From positions 310,001-374,000 of the forward strand of contig NZ_JBHXHV010000002.1 in NCBI RefSeq assembly GCF_042726155.1: 64,000 bases of DNA, in the 5' to 3' direction. Made by a program: the position numbers and the translations under genes. The notes beneath the pieces are model-generated. The model ran no database searches. It worked only from the letters and a program-made list of their open reading frames with translations, and was not told the origin of the DNA. Positions 49,734 to 58,089 of the stretch are shown here, piece by piece; position 1 is the stretch's first letter; the number at the start of each line of letters is the position of its first letter. Origin of the DNA: Leucobacter sp042726155 (GTDB taxonomy: Bacteria; Actinomycetota; Actinomycetes; Actinomycetales; Microbacteriaceae).

Positions 49734-51212
49734 GTGACCGAGCAGAAGAGCGCCGCAGGCACGTCGGCCGCAACAGAGGGCCGCGGATTCTTCGGCCACC
49801 CGTGGGGTCTCGCAAACCTCGCGGGCGTCGAAATGTGGGAGCGCTTCAGCTTCTACGGCATGCAGGGTCTGCTCGCGTTCTACATCTACTACTCCCTGTC
49901 GGACGGCGGACTCGGCATGTCCGAGGCCGCGGCAACATCGATCGTCGGCGCATATGGCGGCCTCGTCTACCTCTCGTCGGTCATTGGCGGCTGGGTCGCC
50001 GACCGCGTGCTCGGAGCAGAGAAAACGCTGCTCGCCGCGGCCCTCATCATCATGTTCGGTCACATCGCGCTGGCCGTGTTCCCCGGTGCAATCGGACTTG
50101 GCGTCGGACTCGTGAGCGTCGCACTCGGGTCGGGATCACTGAAGACCACGACGTCGACCGTGCTCGGCGACCTCTATGACGCGAAAGATGTGCGCCGCGA
50201 CGCCGCGTTCTCGATCTACTACATGGGCGTCAACATTGGCGGCTTCGTCGGCCCGCTGCTGACCAGCGTCGTGTGGGGTTGGAAGGGCTTCCACTGGGGC
50301 TTCGGACTCGCTGCCGTCGGTATGGCGCTTGGCCTGGTGCAGTATCTGCTGCTGCGTCGCCACACCGTCACGGAGTCGGGATCGCGCCCGACGAACCCGC
50401 TCACCCGCCCCGAGCGCGTGCGGTGGGTCATCACCCTCGTTGCCGCCCTGGTGGTCATCACGGCGGCCGCACTGTTCGGGCTATTGCGGGCCGAAAACCT
50501 CTCGGTCATCGTCGTAGTACTGACGATCATCACCGCAATCGCGCTCTTCACGGTGATCGGTTCGAGCTCGCGAGTCAGCTCCGACGAGCGCAGCCGCGTG
50601 TTCTCGTTCATTCCGCTCTTCATTGCGTCCGCCGTGTTCTGGACGCTCTTTCAGCAGCAGTTCACGGTACTCGCGATCTATTCTGACCAGCGCCTCGACC
50701 GCAATCTCTTTGGCTTCGAGCTGCCGCCGAGCGTCGTGACCTCTATCAACCCGGTGTTCATCATCATCTTCGCTGGCGTGTTCGCCGCGATGTGGACGAA
50801 GCTCGGCGAGCGCCAGCCGAGCACCCCCATCAAGTTCGCTCTCGGAACGATGATCATGGGACTCGCGTTTCTCGCGTTCATCCCGTTCTCGGGCGGCGCG
50901 AACGGATCCGTGCCGTTTTACGCGATCGTGCTGATTCTGTTCCTCTTCACGCTCGCAGAGCTCTGCATTTCACCCGTCGGGCAGTCGCTCGCGACGAAAC
51001 TCTCGCCGCACGCGTTCCACTCGCAGATGGTCGCACTGTACTTCCTGTCGATTGCGCTGGGCTCGGCGGGCGCCGGCGCGCTCTCGGGGTTCTATTCGAC
51101 CGACAACGAAGTGCCGTACTTCCTCACGATCGGCCTCGCGTCAATCGTGGTGGGCATTGTGCTCGTGACCGTGAAGAAGCCGATCCTGAAGCTCATGCGC
51201 GGGGTGCGGTAG
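49734..51212 (+). CDS. Proton-dependent peptide transporter (POT/PTR family, DtpT-like)
   Basis: This 492-aa protein uses the GTG at 49734. The POT signature VEMWERFSFYGMQGLLAFYIYY is near residue 34, and LYDAKDVRRDAAFSIYYMGVNIGGFVGPLL matches the FING-type motif region. About 14 hydrophobic segments are expected. It imports di- and tripeptides with protons and so complements the two peptide ABC systems in this window. It ends 70 bp before a convergent SDR gene; the gap is filled with 13-bp repeats. Confidence 0.93.
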   Translation: MTEQKSAAGTSAATEGRGFFGHPWGLANLAGVEMWERFSFYGMQGLLAFYIYYSLSDGGLGMSEAAATSIVGAYGGLVYLSSVIGGWVADRVLGAEKTLLAAALIIMFGHIALAVFPGAIGLGVGLVSVALGSGSLKTTTSTVLGDLYDAKDVRRDAAFSIYYMGVNIGGFVGPLLTSVVWGWKGFHWGFGLAAVGMALGLVQYLLLRRHTVTESGSRPTNPLTRPERVRWVITLVAALVVITAAALFGLLRAENLSVIVVVLTIITAIALFTVIGSSSRVSSDERSRVFSFIPLFIASAVFWTLFQQQFTVLAIYSDQRLDRNLFGFELPPSVVTSINPVFIIIFAGVFAAMWTKLGERQPSTPIKFALGTMIMGLAFLAFIPFSGGANGSVPFYAIVLILFLFTLAELCISPVGQSLATKLSPHAFHSQMVALYFLSIALGSAGAGALSGFYSTDNEVPYFLTIGLASIVVGIVLVTVKKPILKLMRGVR

Positions 51213-51214
51213 GG

Positions 51215-51266
51215 CAGTTCGTTAGCACGGTTCGTTAGCGCAGTTCGTGAGCACGGTTCGCTAGCG
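51215..51266. repeat. Four tandem 13-bp repeats
   Basis: Units at 51215, 51228, 51241 and 51254 follow the pattern C(A/G)GTTCG-(T/C/G)-TAGC-like with one to three differences. They alternate CAGTTCGTTAGCA and CGGTTCGTTAGCG types, so they can also be seen as two 26-bp units. They fill the gap between two convergent genes. Confidence 0.85.
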
Positions 51267-51282
51267 CGGCTTGTGGCGGAGC

Positions 51283-52053
51283 TCAGTGGACTGAGAAGCC
51301 GCCGTCGACCGGGATCGTTTGGCCCGTGACGTACGCGGAGCCCGCGCCCGCGAGGAACACCGCGGGCGCGGCGAAGTCTTGAGGCACGCCGTTCCGTCCG
51401 ATGAGCGTGCGGGCGGCGAGCGCCGCGACCGTTTCAGGGTTCGACGACAGCCGCTGGTTGAGCGGAGTCTGCACGAAGCCGGGCACGAGCACGTTCGCCG
51501 TGACGCCCCGCGGCGACCAGGCCTCGGCCTGAGAGCGCGCAAGCGCCTCGAGTGCCGCCTTCGAGACGCCGTATGCCCCGCTCGCAGCGAACGGGCGCTG
51601 GGCCTGCTGCGAGCTGATGTGAATGATGCGCCCGTGGCCGCGCTCTGCCATGCCCGGCGCGAGACGCTGGCCCAATACGAAGGGCGCGTCGAGGTTGACC
51701 GCCATAGTCGCGTCCCAGGTGTCTTCCCCGAGTTCAGCGAACGGCGGGCGTAGGTTAATGCCGGCCGAATTCACCAGGATGTCGACGTCACCCGCCGCGT
51801 TGGCAAGCGCGTGAGCGCCGGATCGCGCGGCCAGATCCGCCACGACGCCCTCGGCCGCTCCCCCGTTCCTTTCGATCTCAGCGACCGTTGCGTCGATGGT
51901 TTCGCGGGTGCGCGCCGCAACGACGACGTGAGCGCCAGCCGCTGCGAGCGCGACCGCGATCGCCCGACCAATGCCCGAGCTGCCGCCGGTGACGAGCGCC
52001 CGTCGCCCGGTGAGTGAAAACATATCGGCGAGAAAGTGCTGCGTGGTGGGCAT
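51283..52053 (-). CDS. SDR-family oxidoreductase
   Basis: This 256-aa classical short-chain dehydrogenase has TGGSSGIGRA at about residues 22-31, NSAG after strand four, and the catalytic Ser...YGVSKAA. The C-terminal segment is AYVTGQTIPVDGGFS. It resembles gluconate 5-dehydrogenase or FabG-type enzymes; the substrate cannot be assigned. The start could be 52053 or the in-frame ATG at 52023 (MFSLTGRRALV). Confidence 0.88.
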   Translation of the reverse strand: MPTTQHFLADMFSLTGRRALVTGGSSGIGRAIAVALAAAGAHVVVAARTRETIDATVAEIERNGGAAEGVVADLAARSGAHALANAAGDVDILVNSAGINLRPPFAELGEDTWDATMAVNLDAPFVLGQRLAPGMAERGHGRIIHISSQQAQRPFAASGAYGVSKAALEALARSQAEAWSPRGVTANVLVPGFVQTPLNQRLSSNPETVAALAARTLIGRNGVPQDFAAPAVFLAGAGSAYVTGQTIPVDGGFSVH

Positions 52054-52062
52054 CCCCTCACA

Positions 52063-52656
52063 CTACTGATTGACGCCCTCAGACGCCTCGCGCGCTGCCG
52101 CCTCGATTTCACGAACGTGATCGGCCCACCAATGTGCATCGTGATTCGGTAAATTGCTCGCCCCCTCACGCACACCGGCTGACCCATCAAGCTGCTCACG
52201 CAAGATGTCTGCCTGCCCAGCATGACGTTGCGTTTCCGAGATCATGTGGACCAGCAGGCGCCGCACGGTCACGATCTCACCGCCCCACCACGGCACGACG
52301 CCCTGGGATTCAGGCCCGAGCTCACGCACGGTCGCGTCGTCACTCGCCCAGGCACGTCGGTACAGCCCGACGATTTCATCGCGAGATTCGGAGGCGGTCG
52401 CCCACATATCGGCATTGTCGGCTGCCTCATCGGCCATCCAGGGCATACTGATGCCACCATCACGCCCCAGGCACTCGGTGAGATACTCGTACTCGGCGCT
52501 GGCGACGTGCTTCACGAGGCCGAGCAGGTTCGTGCCAGTCGGAGTGAGCGGCCGTCGAACGTCGTATTCGCTCAGTCCATCGAGTTTCCAGAGCAGAGCC
52601 TCCCGTGAACGCTGCAGATAAGTGAGCAGTAGGTCGATCTCGTCTTCGTGATCCAT
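52063..52656 (-). CDS. DinB-family protein (DUF664, mycothiol-dependent type), copy 1
   Basis: This 197-aa protein starts at the ATG at 52656 (MDHEDEIDLLLTYLQRSREALLWKLDGLSEYD). It has the DinB four-helix metal-binding His positions: LVKHVASAEYEYL and ETQRHAGQADILREQLDG. The DUF664 subgroup in actinobacteria includes mycothiol-dependent transferases. Most residues match a second copy at 54538-55131 on the same strand, so they are recent paralogues. It lies 9 bp upstream-separated from the SDR gene. Confidence 0.87.
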   Translation of the reverse strand: MDHEDEIDLLLTYLQRSREALLWKLDGLSEYDVRRPLTPTGTNLLGLVKHVASAEYEYLTECLGRDGGISMPWMADEAADNADMWATASESRDEIVGLYRRAWASDDATVRELGPESQGVVPWWGGEIVTVRRLLVHMISETQRHAGQADILREQLDGSAGVREGASNLPNHDAHWWADHVREIEAAAREASEGVNQ

Positions 52657-52715
52657 GCAGTCAGCGTAACGACCACCCTCGACGCTGACGGGGCACGACT
52701 CGGTACGCTTGGCGT

Positions 52716-54023
52716 ATGTCGATCCCGTCGCGTCGGTCCGTTTCGGGGCGCGCAAAGTCGCGCGTCGGCAATGTCGGCGGCGTGGTGGTCTGCGCGCTGT
52801 TCATCACGATCGCGTTCACTGCCTGTTCGGGCGACAGCGTGCGCGGGGACTTTGCGCGCGCGTTCGGGAGTGATCCAGCTGTCGCTCACCTCGATCTCAG
52901 TACCGCGGACAACATGCCCTTCACTGGCGGGGTCGGCGGCACCGTGACCATTGCGGATGGCGTCTCAGACGAAGCGCTGCACGATCTCGCGACCCGCATG
53001 AGCGCCTTCGCGGCCGATCGCCCGGACGGCGAAGTGTCGATCGTGCTCGATGCAGAGGGCGGAGCCCTCGAAGTGCCGATCTTCGCCGTCGAACGGCTCA
53101 CGACCGACGCGCTTGACCGGGCGCTCACGCTCCTAGACGATCCCCGAGTCGAAGCCGTATCCCTCGTGGCGGCGGACGGTGAAACCGGCGTTAGCAGTGT
53201 CTCCATGCAGGTCGCCACCGCGCCCGACACGTTCGCACTCGCGATGGCGGCACCGGATCAGCTCCGCGCGGTGACCAGCGGCACGCAGCTGTTCGTGCAC
53301 GTCGCGAGCAAGCAAGACAGGTCACGGGTGAAGGGCGATGCGGGCCCCTGGATCGGTGAGGCCGAGCGCCTCTGGACGACGGTTGCTGCCAGCGTGCCTA
53401 TCACCGGGGTGCAGGCTGAACCCGAGCGCACCACCTTCACCCTCGCACACGAGAAAGACCTCGCAGCGGCCGAGGCAGTACTGCCGACGTCACAGTCAGC
53501 GGCGGGCACGAGCGTCGCATTCGCGAGTCAGCTCGTGTCCTTGGGCTCCGACGCCACAGGTGAGACGGCACGTGCGGTACTCGCCGATCTGTCGCCAAGT
53601 GTCGCGGCCACCATCTTGCAAGTCTGGACAAACGATCACGAATCGCGGTGGACCGTCGCCACTCCGGCACATGCTGTGGCCTTGGCCAACGAGATAGCTG
53701 GACAGCCAGCCGCCGCCCAGTTCGAGACGTTCACCGTGACCTCCGGCGATCCGGGTGCCCCGGATTTCAGCGTCCAGGCTTCGCCCGCGCAGTTGGCGGA
53801 TCAGGCGGACCGGGCGGGCGAACTCGCCGCAGATCCCCGCGTCGTCAGCCTGCGCAGCAGCCCCCGCAGCGCCGACCTCCAGCTCATCGAGGACGTTCCC
53901 GACGCCGACGCGGCAAAGTTCGCCGACGCGGTGCTGCAGTGGATCAACGAGGGCGCGCGGGTGTGTGTCGCCCGCCCGGACGCCGACGCGCTTTGCCGGG
54001 CGGCTGGCGAGACACGGAATTGA
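52716..54023 (+). CDS. Secreted lipoprotein, hypothetical
   Basis: This 435-aa protein has an N-terminal signal ending in a lipobox IAFTAC (Cys about residue 37). The mature part is a repeating alpha/beta pattern of about 100 residues (GGTVTIADGVSDEALHDLATRMSAF..., TSGDPGAPDFSVQASPAQLADQADRAGELA). No catalytic motif is seen. It is divergent from DinB copy 1 by 59 bp and followed by a GNAT gene 32 bp downstream. Both lie between the two DinB paralogues. Confidence 0.75.
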   Translation: MSIPSRRSVSGRAKSRVGNVGGVVVCALFITIAFTACSGDSVRGDFARAFGSDPAVAHLDLSTADNMPFTGGVGGTVTIADGVSDEALHDLATRMSAFAADRPDGEVSIVLDAEGGALEVPIFAVERLTTDALDRALTLLDDPRVEAVSLVAADGETGVSSVSMQVATAPDTFALAMAAPDQLRAVTSGTQLFVHVASKQDRSRVKGDAGPWIGEAERLWTTVAASVPITGVQAEPERTTFTLAHEKDLAAAEAVLPTSQSAAGTSVAFASQLVSLGSDATGETARAVLADLSPSVAATILQVWTNDHESRWTVATPAHAVALANEIAGQPAAAQFETFTVTSGDPGAPDFSVQASPAQLADQADRAGELAADPRVVSLRSSPRSADLQLIEDVPDADAAKFADAVLQWINEGARVCVARPDADALCRAAGETRN

Positions 54024-54055
54024 CTGCGCAAGCGTACACCCCACAGAGTGAGCCG

Positions 54056-54595
54056 ATGATTCTTGAGACCGAACGGCTGGCTCTGCGAGAGATGAGCGTT
54101 GACGACTTGCCTGCGCTGAAGCGAATCTTGCAGGACGCCGAAACGATGGTCGCCTACGAGGGGCCGTTCAGCGACACCGAGGTGGACGCGTGGCTCGAAC
54201 GCATGCTTGAGCGTTACCACTCCGACGGATTCGCGCTGTGGGCGGTCGAACTGCGCGAGACGGGCGACATGATCGGGCAGTGCGGGCTCACCTGGCAGAC
54301 CATTGGTGACGAGCGCGTGATCGAGGTCGGCTACCTGTTCGAGCGCGCGCATTGGCACCGTGGGTACGCGACCGAGGCCGCACGCGGTTGCCGCGACTAC
54401 GCGTTTTCGCGGCTCCATGTCGACCAGGTATACGCGAAAGTGCGGGACACGAATATCGCGTCAATGAATGTGGCGATCCGGCTCGGAATGACGGTGCGCA
54501 CGAGGTTCATTACCCGGTACCGGGGTGTCGACATGCCTCACCTGGCGTTCGCGGTCGATGCTCCGCGCGCAGCCGCTTCGACCTCGCCGACGTAG
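54056..54595 (+). CDS. GNAT-family N-acetyltransferase (RimJ/RimL-like)
   Basis: This is a 179-aa protein from the ATG at 54056. It starts ILETERLALREMSVDDLPALKRIL and has the acetyl-CoA loop region VGYLFERAHWHRGYATEAARGCRDYAF followed by VRDTNIASMNVAIRLGM, the common GNAT pattern. The substrate is unknown. The 3' end overlaps the convergent DinB copy 2 by 58 bp, so read-through could generate antisense RNA. Confidence 0.9.
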   Translation: MILETERLALREMSVDDLPALKRILQDAETMVAYEGPFSDTEVDAWLERMLERYHSDGFALWAVELRETGDMIGQCGLTWQTIGDERVIEVGYLFERAHWHRGYATEAARGCRDYAFSRLHVDQVYAKVRDTNIASMNVAIRLGMTVRTRFITRYRGVDMPHLAFAVDAPRAAASTSPT

Positions 54596-55131
54596 GCCTC
54601 CCACCACTGCGCGTCGTGGTCGGGAAGATTACTCACGCGGGCGCGCAGCCCCGTCGCGCCGTCGAGTTGCTCCCGCAGAATGTCTGCCTGACCCGCGTGG
54701 CGGTGCGTCTCGGCGATCATGTGTACGAGCAACCGTCGTACGGTGACCCGCTTCTCGCCCCACCAGGGCACGGTGCCCTCCGCATCGGCACCGAGTTCAC
54801 GCACGGTCGCGTCATCGCTCGCCCACGCGCGCCGATACAACCCGACGATATCGTCGCGCGACTCCGCCGCGGTCGCCCACATATCGGCGTTGTCGGGAGC
54901 TTCCTCAGCCATCCACGGCGTCGCGATGCCGCCGTCGCGCCCGAAGCACTCGGTGAGGTAGCCGTACTCGACGCTCGCGACGTGCTTGATGATGCCGAGC
55001 AGGTTCGTGCCGGTCGGCGTGAGCGGCCGCCGCGCGTCGTACTCGCTGAGCCCGTCGAGCTTCCAGAGCAGCGCGTCGCGCGACTCCTGCAGGTACGTGA
55101 GCAACAGGTCGATCTCATCTTCGTGATCCAT
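54538..55131 (-). CDS. DinB-family protein (DUF664, mycothiol-dependent type), copy 2
   Basis: This 197-aa paralogue of the protein encoded at 52063-52656 has the same length and the same start MDHEDEIDLLLTYLQ. It retains the metal-site segments IIKHVASVEYGYL and ETHRHAGQADILREQLDG. The DNA is also clearly similar over most of the gene. The two copies flank the lipoprotein and GNAT genes, which lie on the opposite strand. Duplication followed by insertion, or duplication of one DinB into this place, would give this order. Confidence 0.87.
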   Translation of the reverse strand: MDHEDEIDLLLTYLQESRDALLWKLDGLSEYDARRPLTPTGTNLLGIIKHVASVEYGYLTECFGRDGGIATPWMAEEAPDNADMWATAAESRDDIVGLYRRAWASDDATVRELGADAEGTVPWWGEKRVTVRRLLVHMIAETHRHAGQADILREQLDGATGLRARVSNLPDHDAQWWEAYVGEVEAAARGASTANAR

Positions 55132-55203
55132 GCCGCCAGCGTACTCGTGGGCTCCGACATTCCTGGCGCAGGCGGGCGCGACCGCGGGCGGGTCGTTGAC
55201 CGG

Positions 55204-55275
55204 CTAGGACTTGCGACGCCAAACGCCGTCACGAAACCCGTCGAGCCAAGCACGCTCAGCCGCGCTCTTCGCCAT
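55204..55275 (-). CDS. Possible 23-aa small protein downstream of ychF
   Basis: The frame encodes MAKSAAERAWLDGFRDGVWRRKS. It begins 8 bp after the ychF stop and is a basic amphipathic helix by composition. No clear ribosome site precedes it. It could be a real small protein translated from the ychF mRNA, or a chance ORF. Confidence 0.25.
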   Translation of the reverse strand: MAKSAAERAWLDGFRDGVWRRKS

Positions 55276-55283
55276 GCGGCAAA

Positions 55284-56357
55284 CTACACGTTGAAGCGCC
55301 ACTCGCAGACGTCGCCGTCTTGCATGATGTATTCCTTGCCCTCCATGCGAGCTTTGCCCTTGGCGCGGGCCTCTGCGACCGATCCGGCAGCGACGAGATC
55401 ATCGAACGAGATGATCTCGCCCTTGATGAAGCCCTTTTCGAAGTCGGTGTGGATCGCGCCAGCCGCCTGCGGCGCCGTGGCGCCCTGCTTGATGGTCCAC
55501 GCGCGCGCTTCCTTGGGGCCTGCGGTCAGGTAGGTCTGCAGACCGAGTGTGTCGAAGCCGATGCGGGCGAGCTGATCGAGTCCGCTCTCCTCCTGACCGA
55601 TGGATGCGAGCAGTTCGGCGGCGTCTTCGGCGTCCAGCTCGATGAGCTCGCTCTCGATCTTTGCGTCCAAGAAGATCGCCTTCGCGGGGGCGACGAGCGC
55701 TGACAGCTCATCAAGCTTCGCCTGATCCTGCAGCACAGCCTCATCAACGTTGAAGACGTAGAGGAACGGCTTCGCGGTGAGCAGGCCTAGTTCCTTGATC
55801 GGCTCGAGGTCGATGCCCGCCTGGGAGAGCACGATACCGTCGTTCAGCGCGGCCTGAGCGGCCTTCGCGGTGTCGACGACCGAAGCGTCAATCTTGCGGT
55901 TCTTCAGTTCCTTCTCGAATCGCACAAGCGCCTTTTCGAGGGTCTGCATGTCAGCGATGATCAGCTCGGTGTTGATCGTCTCCATGTCGCTCGCGGGGTT
56001 CACGGCGCCATCGACGTGAATCACGTCGGGGTCAGAGAATCCGCGCACGACCTGTGCGATCGCGTCAGCCTCGCGGATATTCGCGAGGAACTGGTTGCCG
56101 AGCCCCTCGCCCTCGCTCGCACCGCGCACGATGCCCGCGATGTCAACAAAGCTGACGGGGGCCGGCAGGATGCGCTCCGAGCCGAAGATTTCGGCGAGCG
56201 CGTCAAGACGCCGATCTGGCAGGTTCACGACACCGATGTTCGGCTCGATCGTTGCGAACGGATAGTTCGCCGCGAGCGCGTCATTCTGTGTGAGTGCGTT
56301 GAACAGCGTCGACTTGCCGACGTTGGGGAGACCTACGATGCCGATAGTTAGAGCCAC
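55284..56357 (-). CDS. ychF: Redox-regulated ATPase YchF
   Basis: This 357-aa Obg-like protein has the P-loop GIVGLPNVGKSTLFNALT at residues 5-22, FVDIAGIVRGASEGEGLGNQFL, and the C-terminal TGS-like domain ending in GDVCEWRFNV. YchF binds ATP rather than GTP (NVDE replaces NKxD) and interacts with ribosomes and the oxidative stress response. Length and ends fit the family. It is a single gene, possibly with the small ORF downstream. Confidence 0.95.
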   Translation of the reverse strand: MALTIGIVGLPNVGKSTLFNALTQNDALAANYPFATIEPNIGVVNLPDRRLDALAEIFGSERILPAPVSFVDIAGIVRGASEGEGLGNQFLANIREADAIAQVVRGFSDPDVIHVDGAVNPASDMETINTELIIADMQTLEKALVRFEKELKNRKIDASVVDTAKAAQAALNDGIVLSQAGIDLEPIKELGLLTAKPFLYVFNVDEAVLQDQAKLDELSALVAPAKAIFLDAKIESELIELDAEDAAELLASIGQEESGLDQLARIGFDTLGLQTYLTAGPKEARAWTIKQGATAPQAAGAIHTDFEKGFIKGEIISFDDLVAAGSVAEARAKGKARMEGKEYIMQDGDVCEWRFNV

Positions 56358-56421
56358 GAGGCACCAGTCTACGCGGCCCGCTCGAGCTCATCGACCGGGC
56401 CGCGCTCGACTACCGACAGTC

Positions 56422-56850
56422 TTAGGCTACGGCTGGCGGCCACACGCCGATGATCACGGCCATCACGATGACAGTGACCAGCTCGTGCGCGATGTTCAAC
56501 ACCGTGAGCGACGCGGGCCGGCCCTCGAATGCGTCGTGAGTGATAAAGCGGGCGGCAGTGAACCCTGCCCAGAGCAGTAGACCGGTCACGAGGGTCGCTG
56601 CCAAGAACGATCCGCCGTAGAACTCGAAGGCGATCCAGCTCGCGCCCGCAAACACCCAAGCAGATATGAAACTCACGACGAGCGTGACGAGGATCGGACC
56701 CACCGCCGACTTGCTGTCTCCCCCTGGCGTCACCTTTGCGAGGCGCATCCACAACTTGCCAAACACCTTCGGCGTGTACCAAACAGACCCGACGACCATT
56801 GTCGACAGCGTCGCGACGACGACGGCCCAGTAGTTAATTTCGGGGATCAT
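56422..56850 (-). CDS. DUF1761 membrane protein
   Basis: This 142-aa protein from the ATG at 56850 (MIPEINYWAVVVATLSTMVVGSVWYTPKVFGKLWMRL) matches the DUF1761 pattern with a GxxWYxPxxFGxxW N-terminus. Four hydrophobic segments are visible. A ribosome site (GGAGCTCC region) precedes the start. Function unknown. Confidence 0.85.
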   Translation of the reverse strand: MIPEINYWAVVVATLSTMVVGSVWYTPKVFGKLWMRLAKVTPGGDSKSAVGPILVTLVVSFISAWVFAGASWIAFEFYGGSFLAATLVTGLLLWAGFTAARFITHDAFEGRPASLTVLNIAHELVTVIVMAVIIGVWPPAVA

Positions 56851-56913
56851 GCGGAGCTCCTTCGGCCCGGGGTGAGGCGTCGCCTGTGGGCGGCACCCCA
56901 ATCATGACAACGT

Positions 56914-57276
56914 TTATGCGACGACGGTGCCGCGCAGGATCGATGTCATCTTCTTACCTCGTCCCACCTCATCAACGAGAAGGTCCATGTATCTGATCTG
57001 CTGCATCAGTGGATCGTCAATTTCTTCCACGCGGATGCCGCAGATGCGACCGGTGATCTGAGAGGCATTCGGGTGCATCTGCGGCGCCTGCGCGAAGAAC
57101 GCACGCAGATCTCGTTCGTCTGCGATCGCCTGTTCGAGTTGCGCTTCGTCGTATCCCGTGAGCCACATGATTACCCGGTCGAGCTCCGCCTTCGTGTGCC
57201 CCTTTCGCTCGACCTTTGCCAGGTAGAGCGGGTAGATGCTCGCAAAGCTCATTGCGTAAATGCGGTGTTCAGCCAT
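56914..57276 (-). CDS. DUF2200 protein
   Basis: This 120-aa protein reads MAEHRIYAMSFASIYPLYLAKVERKGHTKAELDRVIMWLTGYD, with the conserved HPNASQITGRICGIRVEEI and MQQIRYMDLLVDE segments of DUF2200. It is soluble. The ATG at 57276 is preferred over upstream ATGs at 57288 and 57342 because family members begin here. Function unknown. Confidence 0.88.
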   Translation of the reverse strand: MAEHRIYAMSFASIYPLYLAKVERKGHTKAELDRVIMWLTGYDEAQLEQAIADERDLRAFFAQAPQMHPNASQITGRICGIRVEEIDDPLMQQIRYMDLLVDEVGRGKKMTSILRGTVVA

Positions 57277-57395
57277 GCGGGGCTCCATTTCGTCGGCTCT
57301 TCCGGGCGCGTCCGAATTCCCATTCTCGCACCCACTCAACACCCCCGGGAGGCCGAACGACCAACACTGTCAGGGGTGTGTGTCACAGTGGATGC

Positions 57396-57980
57396 GTGCC
57401 CGTCGACTTCACCGCGATCGATTTCGAAACCGCGAACAGCCACCCCTCGTCAGCGTGTTCCGTCGGCCTGGTGCGCGTGCGCGCTGGAGCGGTGGTGGAT
57501 CGCGTGCACTGGCTTATTCGTCCACCTTCTACGCACGCAGCGTTTCTCCCCTTCAACATTCGCATCCACGGCATTACTGCCGCGATGGTCGCTGACGCGA
57601 GCGACTGGGCGGGGCAATTGAGCCAGCTGCGCGACTTCATCGGCGACGACGTGACGATTGCGCACAACGCGAGCTTCGACATGGGCGTTATTCGCGCGGC
57701 CTGCGCTGAAACCGTCACGCCTACTCCCCGCCTGAAATACCTGTGCAGCGTGCAGGTGTCGCGCAAGACCTACGAGCTTGCCTCTCACCGGCTCCCGCTT
57801 GCGGCCGCGGCTGCGGGGTATGGCGAATTCGCGCACCACAATGCTCTGGCCGATGCCGAAGCGTGCGCGGCGATCATCTCTGATGCGGCGCAGCGCCACG
57901 AGGTCGACTCGGTTGCAGCGCTCGCAAAGAAAACCGGGCTGCGCATTCAACAGTTGAAAGCCATTCCACTCAAGCTGTGA
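57396..57980 (+). CDS. DEDDh 3'-5' exonuclease (DnaQ/epsilon-like)
   Basis: This is a 194-aa protein from the GTG at 57396 (V-PVDFTAIDFETAN). The exonuclease residues are present: Asp and Glu in DFETAN, Asp in HNASFDMGVI, and His/Asp in HNALADAEA, the DEDDh set. It resembles stand-alone proofreading-type exonucleases. It hydrolyses DNA from the 3' end with two metal ions. No polymerase subunit is nearby. The next gene in the same direction is rmuC, 109 bp downstream. Confidence 0.88.
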   Translation: MPVDFTAIDFETANSHPSSACSVGLVRVRAGAVVDRVHWLIRPPSTHAAFLPFNIRIHGITAAMVADASDWAGQLSQLRDFIGDDVTIAHNASFDMGVIRAACAETVTPTPRLKYLCSVQVSRKTYELASHRLPLAAAAAGYGEFAHHNALADAEACAAIISDAAQRHEVDSVAALAKKTGLRIQQLKAIPLKL

Positions 57981-58089
57981 TTCACGCCGGGCGGCGACGC
58001 TCGGCATGAATGTCGGAGCCTCGTGAGACTGTGGAGCCACATCGTCCATCGCTCTCAACGGGCCCAAACCTCGAAAGCTCCGGTCACTC

